Assembly: GCF_015155755.1 (NCBI RefSeq)
Contig: NZ_VWPI01000119.1
Coordinates: 1 to 33,702 of the forward strand
Direction: 5' to 3'
Origin: Komagataeibacter sp. FXV3
GTDB taxonomy: Bacteria > Pseudomonadota > Alphaproteobacteria > Acetobacterales > Acetobacteraceae
Length of the DNA stretch: 33,702 nucleotides
In this document: piece after piece, positions 11,805 through 19,640 of the stretch
Layout: every line of letters begins with the position of its first letter
How positions within the stretch are numbered: position 1 is the first letter of the stretch
Notes under the pieces: model-generated
Told to the model about the DNA's origin: nothing
What the model saw: only the letters and a program-made list of their open reading frames with translations
Database searches by the model: none
Made by a program: the position numbers and the translations under genes

Positions 11805-11946
11805 TGATTTTTCAATATGAAGTACGGCCACATCCTATCGCGCCGCCACGGCTTTTAACAGGGCGCACGATCAGGCCATACCGGTTGCGGGCGCGGGGCT
11901 GCCTGTCCTATGGTCGGGGGCCAATGCCCACGGAGTACGTATCCTG

Positions 11947-12798
11947 ATGCGCACCACTGTCATCCAGATGGCGCCCGGCGCATCCGCGCACGATAATATC
12001 GAACACGCCCGCGCACTGATTACCGCCGCCATCACCGCGGACAAGCCCGACCTTGTCATGCTGCCGGAAATGTGGAGCTGCCTTGGTGGCACCCGGGACA
12101 TGAAGTTCGCGGCGGCCGAGACCCTGCCCGCCCCCGATGGCACGGGGGAAGCCGGGCCGCTGTACCGGTTCCTGTCGGACATGGCGCGCGAACATGGCGT
12201 CATCATCCATGGCGGGTCCATCGGGGAACGGCATGGGGACAGGCTGTTCAATACGTCCGTGCTGTTTGATGCAAAGGGGCGTGAGCGCGCGCGTTATCGC
12301 AAGATCCACCTGTTTGACGTCACCACCCCCGGTGGCGAAGGCTACCGCGAAAGCGATACGTACGAACCCGGTTCGGACATCGTGACCGCGCCGCTTTCCG
12401 CTGGCCTTACGGCGGGACTGGCCATCTGTTACGATATCCGCTTTCCCGCGCTGTTCCACGCGCTGCGGGCGCGGGGGGCGAACGTGCTGCTGGTGCCTGC
12501 CGCCTTTACGGTGGAAACGGGGCTGGCGCATTGGGAAACGCTGCTGCGTGCCCGCGCGATCGAAACGCAGTGCTGGATGGTCGCCTGTGGCACCACCGGC
12601 ACCCATACGGACGAAAATGGCCAGAAGCGCCGCACGTACGGCCATTCCATGATCATCGACCCATGGGGCACCGTCGTGGCCCAGGTTTCGGACGGACCGG
12701 GGTGGAGTACCGCGCGCCTGGACCGCACGGTAACCGACAGCATACGCGAACGCATGCCGGTCATGGCGCATCACCGCCTGTCCATCCACACCCCATGA
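11947..12798 (+). CDS. Carbon-nitrogen hydrolase (Nit/omega-amidase type)
   Basis: Nitrilase-superfamily amidase of the Nit1/Nit2 branch, likely to hydrolyse deaminated glutathione or 2-oxoglutaramate-like amides as metabolite repair. The 283-residue protein carries the full catalytic triad: Glu41 (LPEMW), Lys119 (YRKIHLFD) and Cys161 ([11 protein letters not shown]). The late block [13 protein letters not shown] is typical of the branch. It has no signal peptide, so it acts in the cytoplasm. Its TGA stop overlaps the ATG of the NAD kinase gene (ATGA), so the two are translationally coupled. The exact substrate is inferred from the family. Confidence 0.93.
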   Translation: MRTTVIQMAPGASAHDNIEHARALITAAITADKPDLVMLPEMWSCLGGTRDMKFAAAETLPAPDGTGEAGPLYRFLSDMAREHGVIIHGGSIGERHGDRLFNTSVLFDAKGRERARYRKIHLFDVTTPGGEGYRESDTYEPGSDIVTAPLSAGLTAGLAICYDIRFPALFHALRARGANVLLVPAAFTVETGLAHWETLLRARAIETQCWMVACGTTGTHTDENGQKRRTYGHSMIIDPWGTVVAQVSDGPGWSTARLDRTVTDSIRERMPVMAHHRLSIHTP

Positions 12799-13598
12799 AT
12801 GACATGTCGTACCCCGGCTGGACCGATGGGTACCTTCCCACGAAGCTGAGCTTTGCCGCGGCCCCGAACGAAAGCGCGCAGCTGTGGCTGGAACGTCTGG
12901 TCGGGCAGTACGGGCAATGCCCCCCGGATGAAGCGGACGCACTGGTCTGCCTTGGCGGCGACGGCTTCATGCTGGAAATGCTGCATACGACGCTGGGGCG
13001 CAAGCTGCCGGTATATGGCGTGAATTGCGGGACGGTGGGGTTCCTGATGAACCCCGCCGTGCCCGATGACCTGCCCGCCCGCCTTGCCACGGCACAGGCT
13101 GCCATCCTGCACCCGCTGCGCATGAAGGCCACGACGGTCGAGGGCAAATGCATCCATGCCCTTGCGCTGAATGATGTATTCCTGTTCCGCCAGACACGGC
13201 AGGCGGCGAAAATCCGCATCGGGGTGGACGGACGCGTGCGCCTGCCCGAACTGATATGTGATGGGGTGCTGATTTCGACACCGGCAGGGTCAACCGCCTA
13301 CAACCTGTCCGCGCACGGGCCAATCGTGCCGCTATCGGCCAACCTGCTGCCGCTTACGCCCATCAGTGCGTTTCGCCCGCGCCGGTGGCGCGGCGCGCTG
13401 CTGCCTTCCACGGCGCAGGTGCGTTTCGACATTCTGGAAACCGACAAGCGCCCCGTGGCCGCCGTGGCCGACTTTACCGAAGTGCGCGATGTCATTTCCG
13501 TCGAAATCAGCGAGGCGCGGGAATTGCAGACTACCGTGCTGTTCGATCCGGGGCAGAGCCTGTCGGAACGGATTATAACCGAACAGTTCACTGCATAA
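12795..13598 (+). CDS. nadK: NAD kinase
   Basis: Phosphorylates NAD+ to NADP+ with ATP or polyphosphate. The 267-residue protein has the GGDG motif (54-57, [11 protein letters not shown]), the [10 protein letters not shown] loop and the glycine-rich [18 protein letters not shown] motif. The C-terminal beta-sandwich domain follows to the end. The start overlaps the preceding hydrolase stop as ATGA. The frame continues far upstream, antisense to nothing annotated, but that part is in another phase of the hydrolase gene and is not coding. The product is a little shorter than E. coli NadK (292 residues), as is common in alphaproteobacteria. Confidence 0.96.
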   Translation: MNDMSYPGWTDGYLPTKLSFAAAPNESAQLWLERLVGQYGQCPPDEADALVCLGGDGFMLEMLHTTLGRKLPVYGVNCGTVGFLMNPAVPDDLPARLATAQAAILHPLRMKATTVEGKCIHALALNDVFLFRQTRQAAKIRIGVDGRVRLPELICDGVLISTPAGSTAYNLSAHGPIVPLSANLLPLTPISAFRPRRWRGALLPSTAQVRFDILETDKRPVAAVADFTEVRDVISVEISEARELQTTVLFDPGQSLSERIITEQFTA

Positions 13599-13612
13599 GA
13601 TATCCCTCGAAA

Positions 13613-13715
13613 GGTAATAAAAGTTTTTGGCTGACGCCTTTTTTCAAAAAGGTGGTATCTTTTAAAAGCTTTTTGGGAAAAAGCTTCACCAGGAACTTTT
13701 GCTGCTCTTTTATCA
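13613..13715. repeat. AT-rich double-hairpin repeat, copy 2
   Basis: Element in the convergent gap between nadK and the YgjP-type gene, opposite in orientation to copies 1 and 3. It has the end AAGTTTTTGG, a stem GCCTTTTTT-caAAAAAGG, a stem AAAAGCTTTTTgggAAAAAGCTT, and the outer GAACTTTT and CTTTTATCAG found also at the edge of copy 3. It may serve as a bidirectional terminator here. Confidence 0.8.
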
Positions 13716-13722
13716 GACACGC

Positions 13723-14448
13723 TCAGACCGGGGCGATCCGGTGCAGGCTGGCGCCATGGTCATGCAGCCATTTTTCGGCCTGACGCCGGTGCGGGGTCAG
13801 GCTGTCCACCAATAACCAGAAATCCGGCCCGTGATTCATGTGCCGCAGATGCGCGAGTTCATGGGCAATGATGTAATGCTGAACCTCCAGCGGTGCCATG
13901 ACCAGCCGCCAGCACAGCATGATCGACCCATCGGATGAACAGCTACCCCACCGGCTTTTCGTATCGCGCAGCCTGACCTGTATCGGTTTCAGGCCGCAGG
14001 TTTCGGCCTGCGCGCGCAGGCGGGCGGGCAGACGGACCTGCGCCTGTGCGCGTAGATAGGCGCTGACACGGCGGGGGACGAATTCTTCCGCACCGCTGAC
14101 ATGCAGCACCCCGTCTTCCAGCCATACGCCACGCCGTGCGTCGGGACAGTGGCGGATTTCATGGCGCCGCCCATCCAGCACGACATGGCCGCCATGGCAC
14201 AGGTCAACAGGCGGTGGCAGGCGTGACAGCCCCGCCGCCACCCATGCGGAATGCGCGCGCAGCAGCGCCAGCCCGTCCGATTTGCGCGCGCCACGCGGCA
14301 GGGTAATGACGACATGCCCGCTACGGGGATCGATCCGCATGGAAATACGCCGCGCCTGACGCGATGCCCGCCAGCATACCGTGACCTGACCGGACGCGAT
14401 GGGCACGACCTCCGTCCCGGTCGTCACAGTATTCCTGCCATGAAACAT
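13723..14448 (-). CDS. YgjP-type (DUF45) metal-dependent hydrolase
   Basis: Predicted zinc metallopeptidase-like protein of the M48-related DUF45/YgjP family, 241 residues. The zinc motif HELAH (196-200) with a following HMNH and a downstream acidic/Trp region (GPDFW) is present, as is the family signature RWGSCSSDGSIMLCWRL before it. The N-terminal half is a beta-rich domain (RRISMRIDPRSGHVVITLPRG). Cellular role is unknown for the family. The ATG at 14448 is used here, but a GTG seven codons later (14427) has AGGA at good spacing and may be the true start. Both flanks carry copies of the palindromic repeat. Confidence 0.9.
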   Translation of the reverse strand: MFHGRNTVTTGTEVVPIASGQVTVCWRASRQARRISMRIDPRSGHVVITLPRGARKSDGLALLRAHSAWVAAGLSRLPPPVDLCHGGHVVLDGRRHEIRHCPDARRGVWLEDGVLHVSGAEEFVPRRVSAYLRAQAQVRLPARLRAQAETCGLKPIQVRLRDTKSRWGSCSSDGSIMLCWRLVMAPLEVQHYIIAHELAHLRHMNHGPDFWLLVDSLTPHRRQAEKWLHDHGASLHRIAPV

Positions 14449-14466
14449 CCTGTAAATTCATGAAGG

Positions 14467-14560
14467 CATTTTTGGTGAAGCTTTTTTCAAAAGGTTTCGA
14501 CAAGACATCGTCTTTTTGAAAAAAAGCAGCAGCCAAAAACTTTTATTACCCTTTTATCAG
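14467..14560. repeat. AT-rich double-hairpin repeat, copy 3
   Basis: Element in the gap between two minus-strand genes, with CATTTTTGGTGAAGCTTTTTTC at its left, a second stem CTTTTTGAAAAAAAG, and CCAAAAACTTTTATTACC then CTTTTATCAG at its right. The right end overlaps the last codons and stop of the YcgN-type gene, so the C-terminus of that protein is encoded by repeat sequence. Confidence 0.8.
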
Positions 14561-15046
14561 CGGCCGGGATGGGCGCGTGCGGCAGAATGCATTCCGTGGG
14601 GCTTCGCCGGGCCAGTCAACCACATGGTCCTCCAGCATGCCCGCCTTGCGTTCACTGATGACCCTGCCGCTTACGGATATGCCTGCCTCATGCACCGTAT
14701 CACGGGTGCCGGACACCAGTGGGTGCCACCATGGCAACGGTTCCCCGTCACGCACCAGCACATACCCACAGGTTGGCGGCAGCCAGTCGATATCCGCCAG
14801 CATTTCTGGCGTCAGGCTGATACAGTCCTGTACCCGGCGCTGACGGTGTTCATAATCGGTACACAGGCACGACGTGGTATCCAGCAGGCGACAGGCGACA
14901 TCGGTAAACAGGACTTCATCCGTCTCGTCCTCACGCAGCTTGTGCAGGCAGCACCGGCCACACCCGTCACACAGCGACTCCCACTGCGTGGAAGACATCT
15001 GCTCAAGGGGTGTCGTTTCCCAGAATGGCGGGGTGTCATCTGTCAT
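14546..15046 (-). CDS. YcgN family cysteine-cluster protein
   Basis: UPF0260/YcgN family protein of 166 residues with a zinc- or iron-sulfur-type cysteine cluster. Conserved cysteines appear in LCDGCGRCCLHKL (about 26-38), in DVACRLLD, in TSCLCTDY, in VQDCISL and in PTCGYVLV, the full family pattern. The tail (DGEPLPWWHPLVSG, VSGRVISERKAG, VVDWPGEAPRN) is also standard. The family function is unknown. The start lies 35 bases after the mini-permease gene in the same direction, so it may be in the same transcript. The final residues come from the edge of repeat copy 3. Confidence 0.93.
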   Translation of the reverse strand: MTDDTPPFWETTPLEQMSSTQWESLCDGCGRCCLHKLREDETDEVLFTDVACRLLDTTSCLCTDYEHRQRRVQDCISLTPEMLADIDWLPPTCGYVLVRDGEPLPWWHPLVSGTRDTVHEAGISVSGRVISERKAGMLEDHVVDWPGEAPRNAFCRTRPSRPLIKG

Positions 15047-15081
15047 GGTCGTGGTCCTGCCGTATCAAATCCATAAAATCT

Positions 15082-15546
15082 TCAATGCCCGGCCACCGCC
15101 GCCATGGCGCATAGCACGATCATACCGAACGAAAACGCCACCACCCCCGCCACCGGCAGGCCCAGCAACGGCAGCCAGAGCAGCCGGAAACGCATTTTCG
15201 CATCCGCTCCCAACCCACAGGCGGTGCGCGACAGGCCCGGCGGAATCCGGTCCAGCACCCGCAGCAGGGGCCACATCGCGGCAGGGGCAAGGCACAGCCC
15301 CTGCACGATACATCTGGCCATTCCGTTCCCATGCGCAAGGTCCGGCCACCATACCGCCAGACCCAGTCCCGGCAGCACAAGACAAAGCAGCATGCCGCGC
15401 AGCAGCACGCACCACGCGGGCCATGCCCGGTACAGCCCGACATGCACCGCCAGCACCAGCCCGCACGCCACCACAAGACCCAGCGCGATACAGGCCCCAT
15501 CCAGCCCCAGTAGCCCGGCCGGACGGACAGCAAGGTCAGGCGGCAT
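15082..15546 (-). CDS. Miniature ABC-type permease-like membrane protein
   Basis: Predicted inner-membrane protein of 154 residues with about four hydrophobic helices (near 12-36, 40-68, 75-100 and 125-150). The stretch TACGLGADAKMRFRLLWLPLL matches the EAA loop that docks a permease onto its ATPase (A--LG------F---LP). It resembles the C-terminal half of PotB/PotC/ThiP-type subunits, which normally have six helices and 260-290 residues. The start ATG shares one base with the stop of the binding-protein gene (TGATG), so translation is coupled. No in-frame continuation of a longer permease was found in neighbouring frames. It may be a reduced functional subunit or a decayed one; the intact frame favours retention. 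Confidence 0.7.
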   Translation of the reverse strand: MPPDLAVRPAGLLGLDGACIALGLVVACGLVLAVHVGLYRAWPAWCVLLRGMLLCLVLPGLGLAVWWPDLAHGNGMARCIVQGLCLAPAAMWPLLRVLDRIPPGLSRTACGLGADAKMRFRLLWLPLLGLPVAGVVAFSFGMIVLCAMAAVAGH

Positions 15547-16574
15547 CAGCCCGCATCCCGCAACCATGTCTCAAAGCGGCGTGACAGGTCGGGGTAATGT
15601 GCCTGCCAGAACTGCACATCCACCGGCAACGCCACGGGCGCATGCGCCGTATCGGGTGGCGTCGCGGCAGGATAGCGGGCAAGGAACGCGGCCTGCTGGT
15701 CAGGTTGGATGATAAAGTGCAGCAGGTTGCGCGCCTGCCCCAGCCGGAAGGCCGACTGCCCGGCCACCACGCCCCATGACAGGCCATAGGACAGCGCCAT
15801 GTCCGTATTGATGCCGATCCTGTCCCTGTAGCGCGTAGCAATGCTGCGCACCGCGTCACCGGGCGCGCTGCCCATCAGCACCTGTCCGTGTTCAAGAATA
15901 CTGGTGGCGTCCGCCGGGGTGGACCACCACGTGATATAGGGGCGAAGCTGGCTCAGCTTGCGAAAGGCGCGATCGACACCCTGCGGTGTGGCAAGCTGGC
16001 CATACACATCGCCCGGCGCCACGCCATCGGCCATGAGCGCGATTTCCAGCGTGGTACGCGGGTCACGCCGCAGGCCACGCTTGCCGGGAAAACGCACGAT
16101 ATCCCAGAAATCAACCCAGCGTGGCGCAAGTCTGCGCCGTGTCTGGTCCCATGCCACCACGATCTGGGTTGTCATGCCCGGCACACCGCACCCGTCGGGG
16201 TTGGTGGCGCTACCGGCCAGGTGAATGACCAGTTCACGCACGCAGGCGGCGCGGATGGTGCTGTCCTCGGCAAAGACCAGTGACCATGTACCCGCGCGTC
16301 CCGCATGCAGGCCATGCCTTTCCAGTTCCGTCAGGGTGCCGTTCCATGCCTGCTGCGCCACCGGCTGGTGGGACGCCCGCGCGAAAGGCTGGAGGAAGGC
16401 GGCATTCTGCGCCTGTGTCATCTGCGACTCCGTGCTGGCGACCACAAGGGCGGCCTTATGCCGTACGGGGGTCGCAGCAACAGCCGAAACAGACCGGACG
16501 GACGGGGCGAAGGACGCCACCAGCAGGCTCAACAGGCCGATACGGACGCGGGGACGGGACGCAAACTGGAACAC
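15546..16574 (-). CDS. PotD-like periplasmic substrate-binding protein
   Basis: Extracellular solute-binding protein, family 1/polyamine type, 342 residues. It has a signal peptide (Arg-rich start, hydrophobic 12-24, likely cut after SAVAA near 34). The block WVDFWDIVRFPGKRGLRRDP, then LEIALMADGV and a stretch ending WWSTPADATSILEHGQVLMGSAPGD, follows the PotD/PotF pattern for spermidine/putrescine-type binders closely. The ligand is not certain: the residues that grip polyamine amines were not verified. It lies 44 bases after the ATPase-like gene and overlaps the mini-permease by one base. Confidence 0.85.
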   Translation of the reverse strand: MFQFASRPRVRIGLLSLLVASFAPSVRSVSAVAATPVRHKAALVVASTESQMTQAQNAAFLQPFARASHQPVAQQAWNGTLTELERHGLHAGRAGTWSLVFAEDSTIRAACVRELVIHLAGSATNPDGCGVPGMTTQIVVAWDQTRRRLAPRWVDFWDIVRFPGKRGLRRDPRTTLEIALMADGVAPGDVYGQLATPQGVDRAFRKLSQLRPYITWWSTPADATSILEHGQVLMGSAPGDAVRSIATRYRDRIGINTDMALSYGLSWGVVAGQSAFRLGQARNLLHFIIQPDQQAAFLARYPAATPPDTAHAPVALPVDVQFWQAHYPDLSRRFETWLRDAG

Positions 16575-16618
16575 GGACAGGAAACAATCTTTCAGGCAGG
16601 GGCGAAGAATGCCGGACG

Positions 16619-17734
16619 CTACCCCATTTCACCCCGGAACGGAAAGGCAATTGCCTGCCCCGGCTGCCACGCCAGTATGGCCACCTGCCCCGCCGCCACA
16701 CGCTGCAGGGCGGGGGTGGGCGGACGGCGCGCCAGCAGTTCCTCCCCATTCGCCAGCCTGAAGCGCAGCAGCACATGATCGCCCATCTGCCGCATGTCCG
16801 TCAGGGTCGCCTCCAGCACCGGCGGCCCGTCGGGGTCAGCGCCCCCCGCCATGCCGGGGCGCGAGGGGAACATGACCGCGATCCGGTCCGGCCGGATGCA
16901 CAGCATGGCCAGTTGATCCGCCTCCACGCCCGGGGCGGCCATGGCTTCGACCGGCAGGCCACCGGGCAGGTGCGCAAGGGCCACATCATCCTCGACACTG
17001 GCCACGCGGACCGTCAGGCTGTTGGCATGGCCGAACCCGGTCGCCACCCGGTCGCAAGCAGGGCGGTCGAACAGGTCCAGCGCCGTGCCAAGCTGCACGA
17101 TCTCCATGCCATCCATATAGGCAATCGTATCCCCCAGCAGCAGCGCATCCTCGCGCCCCCGCGTCAGCAGCACCACGCACAGGCCACGCGCGCGCACCAG
17201 CCGGCCGACCAGACGCCGCATGGCCACGCGGGCCGCAGGCGGCAGCGGCGTAAAGGGATCATCCAGCACCAGAACGGGGGGTTCGAACACCAGGGCGCGG
17301 CCAATCATGACACGCAGCGCCTGTTCGGGTGAAAGGGTGGCGGGACGGGCATGTTCCAGCCCATCCAGCCCCAGCAGCGCCAGCACGGCGCGCACCCGTG
17401 CCGCCACGGCGTGCGATTCCTCCCCGCGTGCCCGCAACGCGAAGGCCAGGTTGGCCTGAACCGTCATGTGGGCGAACAGCGGATCGCGCCATCCCACCAG
17501 CGCGCATGGCCGCCGGTCGGGTGGCAGGCCGGTCACGTCAACCCCGTCAACCATGACCTGCCCCGCGCAGGTGGATACATGGCCCACCAGCATGTCCGCC
17601 AGCACGCACAGGCAGTCGGTCCTGTCATTGACAACCGTCAGGCACTGGCCCGCCGCGGCAGAAAAAGACAGGCCCGGCGCACCGGAAAAGGCCCGGAGCG
17701 CGTTGACAACCAGCCGAATGGAGAAAGGAGACAT
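16619..17734 (-). CDS. Degenerate PotA-like ABC ATPase homologue (pseudo-ATPase)
   Basis: ABC ATPase-fold protein of 371 residues with a C-terminal TOBE-type domain (about 240-371), matching PotA in length and order. Every catalytic motif is altered. The Walker A site GxxGxGKT is replaced by NDRTDCLC (36-43). The Q-loop glutamine is lost (VGWRDPLFAH, 80-89). The signature LSGGQ reads LSPEQ (134-138). Walker B is VLVLDDP (154-160) with Asp in place of the catalytic Glu. The D-loop SALD is TPLP, and the switch His is Arg192 (LTRGRED). The fold-defining text (FAHMTVQANLAFALRARG, GTALDLFDRPA) remains. It is predicted not to bind or hydrolyse ATP normally. First gene of the three-gene locus. Confidence 0.85.
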   Translation of the reverse strand: MSPFSIRLVVNALRAFSGAPGLSFSAAAGQCLTVVNDRTDCLCVLADMLVGHVSTCAGQVMVDGVDVTGLPPDRRPCALVGWRDPLFAHMTVQANLAFALRARGEESHAVAARVRAVLALLGLDGLEHARPATLSPEQALRVMIGRALVFEPPVLVLDDPFTPLPPAARVAMRRLVGRLVRARGLCVVLLTRGREDALLLGDTIAYMDGMEIVQLGTALDLFDRPACDRVATGFGHANSLTVRVASVEDDVALAHLPGGLPVEAMAAPGVEADQLAMLCIRPDRIAVMFPSRPGMAGGADPDGPPVLEATLTDMRQMGDHVLLRFRLANGEELLARRPPTPALQRVAAGQVAILAWQPGQAIAFPFRGEMG

Positions 17735-17833
17735 GCGATAACAGAAACCTGACTGGGGAGATAACGCGTTATAAGCAATGGTTACCTCCTTACCAGAGGA
17801 TTGTTGGCTTCACTCGTCACAAAGGAAACGATC

Positions 17834-18091
17834 ATGAGCAAGACCGAAACCATCAAGCACGTCACCCACGAAGACCTGCAGGCCCTGAAGGGCCACATCG
17901 AGAACCTGCTGCACACGCACGGCAAGCAGGCCCTGCATGATGTTGCCAGCAAGGCGGAACATCTGGCGGGCCAGGCACGCGAAAACCTGGCGGAACACGC
18001 ACCCAAGAAGGGTGGCTCACGCGCTCGTTCGCTTGTTGCTATCGCCATTTTCTCGGTGATCGGCTATTTTCTTGGCCGCGCAACGAAATAA
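17834..18091 (+). CDS. YqjD/ElaB-like (DUF883) membrane-anchored protein
   Basis: Small 85-residue protein with a charged, amphipathic, helix-forming N-terminal two thirds (QALKGHIENLLHTHGKQALHD and AEHLAGQARENLAEHAPKK) and one C-terminal membrane helix followed by the short tail GRATK (about 66-85). This is the layout of the DUF883 family (YqjD, ElaB), which in E. coli anchor to the inner membrane and bind ribosomes in stationary phase. The start at 17834 has GGAAA at a seven-base spacing. It is followed after 40 bases by a YqjE-like gene, as in the yqjCDEK neighbourhood of enterobacteria. Confidence 0.85.
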   Translation: MSKTETIKHVTHEDLQALKGHIENLLHTHGKQALHDVASKAEHLAGQARENLAEHAPKKGGSRARSLVAIAIFSVIGYFLGRATK

Positions 18092-18131
18092 GGCTTTCTA
18101 GCCTGCTGCAACCAGAGGATACGCGAGCATC

Positions 18132-18566
18132 ATGAGAATAGGCGAAATCGGTAAAACCATCATTGAAGGGGAACTGACCCTACGCAAGCTGATGGCGATC
18201 CGTCTTGGTCGTCAGGCTGCATTCCTGGTTGTGGCGGCTATCTTTGCTTTTTTCGCAGTCATTTCGGGCCATGGGCTGCTGTGGGCCTTCTGTTACCAGA
18301 CACTGGGCTTCAGCGCCCTTGGTTCGGCTGCGGCCGTATTCGGGGCCGATCTTCTGGTGGTTGTCATGGGGCTGGTCATGGGCCGGCGTTCCTACATGAC
18401 ACCGGAAGAAATCCGTGTACGATTCGCACGTGAACACGCCCTGAACGAACTGCGGCAGACCGTTGCCCTGTCCGCCGTGGCCACGACGGTTGCCGGTCCG
18501 CTGACCCGCCATACCGGCCGGGCGGTATGGAACCTGTTCAAGGTCATGACGGGGCGCGGAAAATAA
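18132..18566 (+). CDS. YqjE-like (DUF1469/phage holin superfamily III) membrane protein
   Basis: Inner-membrane protein of 144 residues with two membrane helices (about 28-50 and 61-84) separated by a short loop, preceded by a basic amphipathic stretch (GELTLRKLMAIRLGRQ) and followed by a cytoplasmic helical tail. This matches the YqjE/DUF1469 family that sits next to YqjD-type genes. The function of the family is not known. The start follows a GAGGATACGCGAGC leader. It probably forms an operon with the DUF883 gene before it and is followed by a perfect hairpin at 18592-18619. Confidence 0.8.
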   Translation: MRIGEIGKTIIEGELTLRKLMAIRLGRQAAFLVVAAIFAFFAVISGHGLLWAFCYQTLGFSALGSAAAVFGADLLVVVMGLVMGRRSYMTPEEIRVRFAREHALNELRQTVALSAVATTVAGPLTRHTGRAVWNLFKVMTGRGK

Positions 18567-18591
18567 CCCCCCAAGCCACCGGCCCGCACAG

Positions 18592-18619
18592 TCTGGCAAT
18601 GATCCACGTCATTGCCAGA
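18592..18619. terminator. Hairpin after the YqjE-like gene
   Basis: A perfect 11-bp inverted repeat (18592-18602 with 18609-18619, loop TCCACG) lies 25 bases past the stop. There is no T run after it on either strand, so it may act as a stability hairpin or a Rho-assisted end rather than a full intrinsic terminator. Confidence 0.5.
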
Positions 18620-18689
18620 TAGTATCCATGCTGAAATTGCATTGGCTCACTTTGTCGTTTTCTGGAAACGTGCAGCTTCCGGATATACT

Positions 18690-18714
18690 AAGCACGCAAA
18701 TGGTTTGCATGCTT
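18690..18714. promoter_or_regulatory. Operator-like dyad and -10 box upstream of the MarR gene
   Basis: The arms AAGCACGCAAA (18690-18700) and TTTGCATGCTT (18704-18714) form an 11-bp inverted repeat with one mismatch and a TGG centre. It lies directly after a good -10 box, TATACT (18684-18689), which has only a weak -35 partner (TTCTGG). A MarR dimer bound here would cover the transcription start. MarR regulators commonly repress their own operon in this way; binding is inferred. Confidence 0.55.
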
Positions 18715-18745
18715 AATAATTGTATGTCCAAGCTGGCGGAACAGA

Positions 18746-19219
18746 ATGCCCGATCTGGAGCGCAACGAGAAGGAACTGTCGTTTGGTCGCCGTCTCGCCC
18801 GGCTTGGTGCCGCATGGCGCAGGCAGGTTGACCGCGACCTGCAGGAATACGGCCTGACGGAAGCGACATGGCGGCCAGTGCTGTACCTTGGCCTGCTGCC
18901 GCCCCCCGTGCGCCAGACCGACCTTGTGCGCGCCCTTGAAATCGAAGCCCCGTCCGTTGCCCGCCTGCTTGATGTACTGGAACGCCGTGATCTGGTGTTC
19001 CGTTCCCCCGACCGTGACGATAAACGCTCCAAACTGGTCAGCCTGACGGAAAAGGGCGAACGCACCGCACGCCAGGTCCGCCATGCGGTGGAAGCCGTGT
19101 CCAACCGCCTGCTGCATGGCATTTCCACCCCTGAACTGCAGGCCTGCTATTCCGTCTTTGAACGGATCGAGGCCAATCTGTGCACCCGGACCGGCGCCCC
19201 GGGCGGGGGACAGGCATGA
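18746..19219 (+). CDS. MarR family transcriptional regulator
   Basis: DNA-binding winged-helix regulator of the MarR/SlyA family, 157 residues. It shows an N-terminal dimer helix (RLARLGAAWRRQVDRDLQEYGLTEATW), the recognition region DLVRALEIEAPSVARLLDVL and the wing DRDDKRSKLVSLTEKG with the conserved DxRxK-type pattern. Members typically sense phenolic or aromatic compounds and derepress efflux genes. It lies directly upstream of a DUF1656/HlyD/NodT efflux set and is very probably its local regulator. Its stop overlaps the ATG of a small frame as ATGA. An operator-like dyad sits just before the gene. Confidence 0.93.
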   Translation: MPDLERNEKELSFGRRLARLGAAWRRQVDRDLQEYGLTEATWRPVLYLGLLPPPVRQTDLVRALEIEAPSVARLLDVLERRDLVFRSPDRDDKRSKLVSLTEKGERTARQVRHAVEAVSNRLLHGISTPELQACYSVFERIEANLCTRTGAPGGGQA

Positions 19220-19446
19220 CCCCCGTTTTGCTGTCCGTCCCATTGCGTGACCATGCCCCGGCACTGCCTGCATGGGGGCACCCGATGCCACGACGGAATG
19301 TCCCATCCATGCAGTTTGTCTCCATTGCCGGTTTCTTCCATGCGTCCGGTCGGCTACAGATAGCGACGGGCAGGGATACAGTCCGTCATGGCCTGTCCGT
19401 GCCTGCTCCTCCTTCAACGGGACCGTTCGGAATGAGAACCGCCTGA
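19216..19446 (+). CDS. Small hypothetical frame between marR and DUF1656 gene
   Basis: A 76-codon open frame whose ATG overlaps the MarR stop (ATGA) and whose TGA overlaps the DUF1656 start (TGATG). The product is Pro/Arg/His-rich, has no membrane helix and matches no family I recognise. The overlap at both ends suggests translational coupling, yet the composition is unlike a conserved protein. It occupies the place where a FUSC-type pump gene would be expected. It could be a coupling frame, a remnant left after in-frame loss of that gene, or chance. Confidence 0.35.
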   Translation: MTPVLLSVPLRDHAPALPAWGHPMPRRNVPSMQFVSIAGFFHASGRLQIATGRDTVRHGLSVPAPPSTGPFGMRTA

Positions 19447-19640
19447 TGCTGAGCGAATTCAACCTATTCGGTGTCTTCATGGCACCGATTGTCGTCTATG
19501 CCGTGGCTGCCCTGCCTGTCACCATGCTGCTGCGATCGCTGTTATGGTGGTGCGGCATAATGAAATGGTTCTGGCATCTCGCCCTGTTCGAGGTTGCGCT
19601 ATACACTTGCGTCCTCTGCCTGATGATCCTGTACATCTGA
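19446..19640 (+). CDS. DUF1656 small inner-membrane protein (AaeX-like)
   Basis: Membrane protein of 64 residues with two helices (about 10-30 and 41-62) and the family opening MLSEFNLFGVFMAPIVVYA. DUF1656 proteins (AaeX, YtcA type) accompany tripartite efflux systems with an HlyD-type adaptor and a FUSC/AaeB pump, role unknown. It begins inside the stop of the preceding small frame and is followed after 28 bases by the HlyD adaptor gene. Confidence 0.9.
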   Translation: MLSEFNLFGVFMAPIVVYAVAALPVTMLLRSLLWWCGIMKWFWHLALFEVALYTCVLCLMILYI

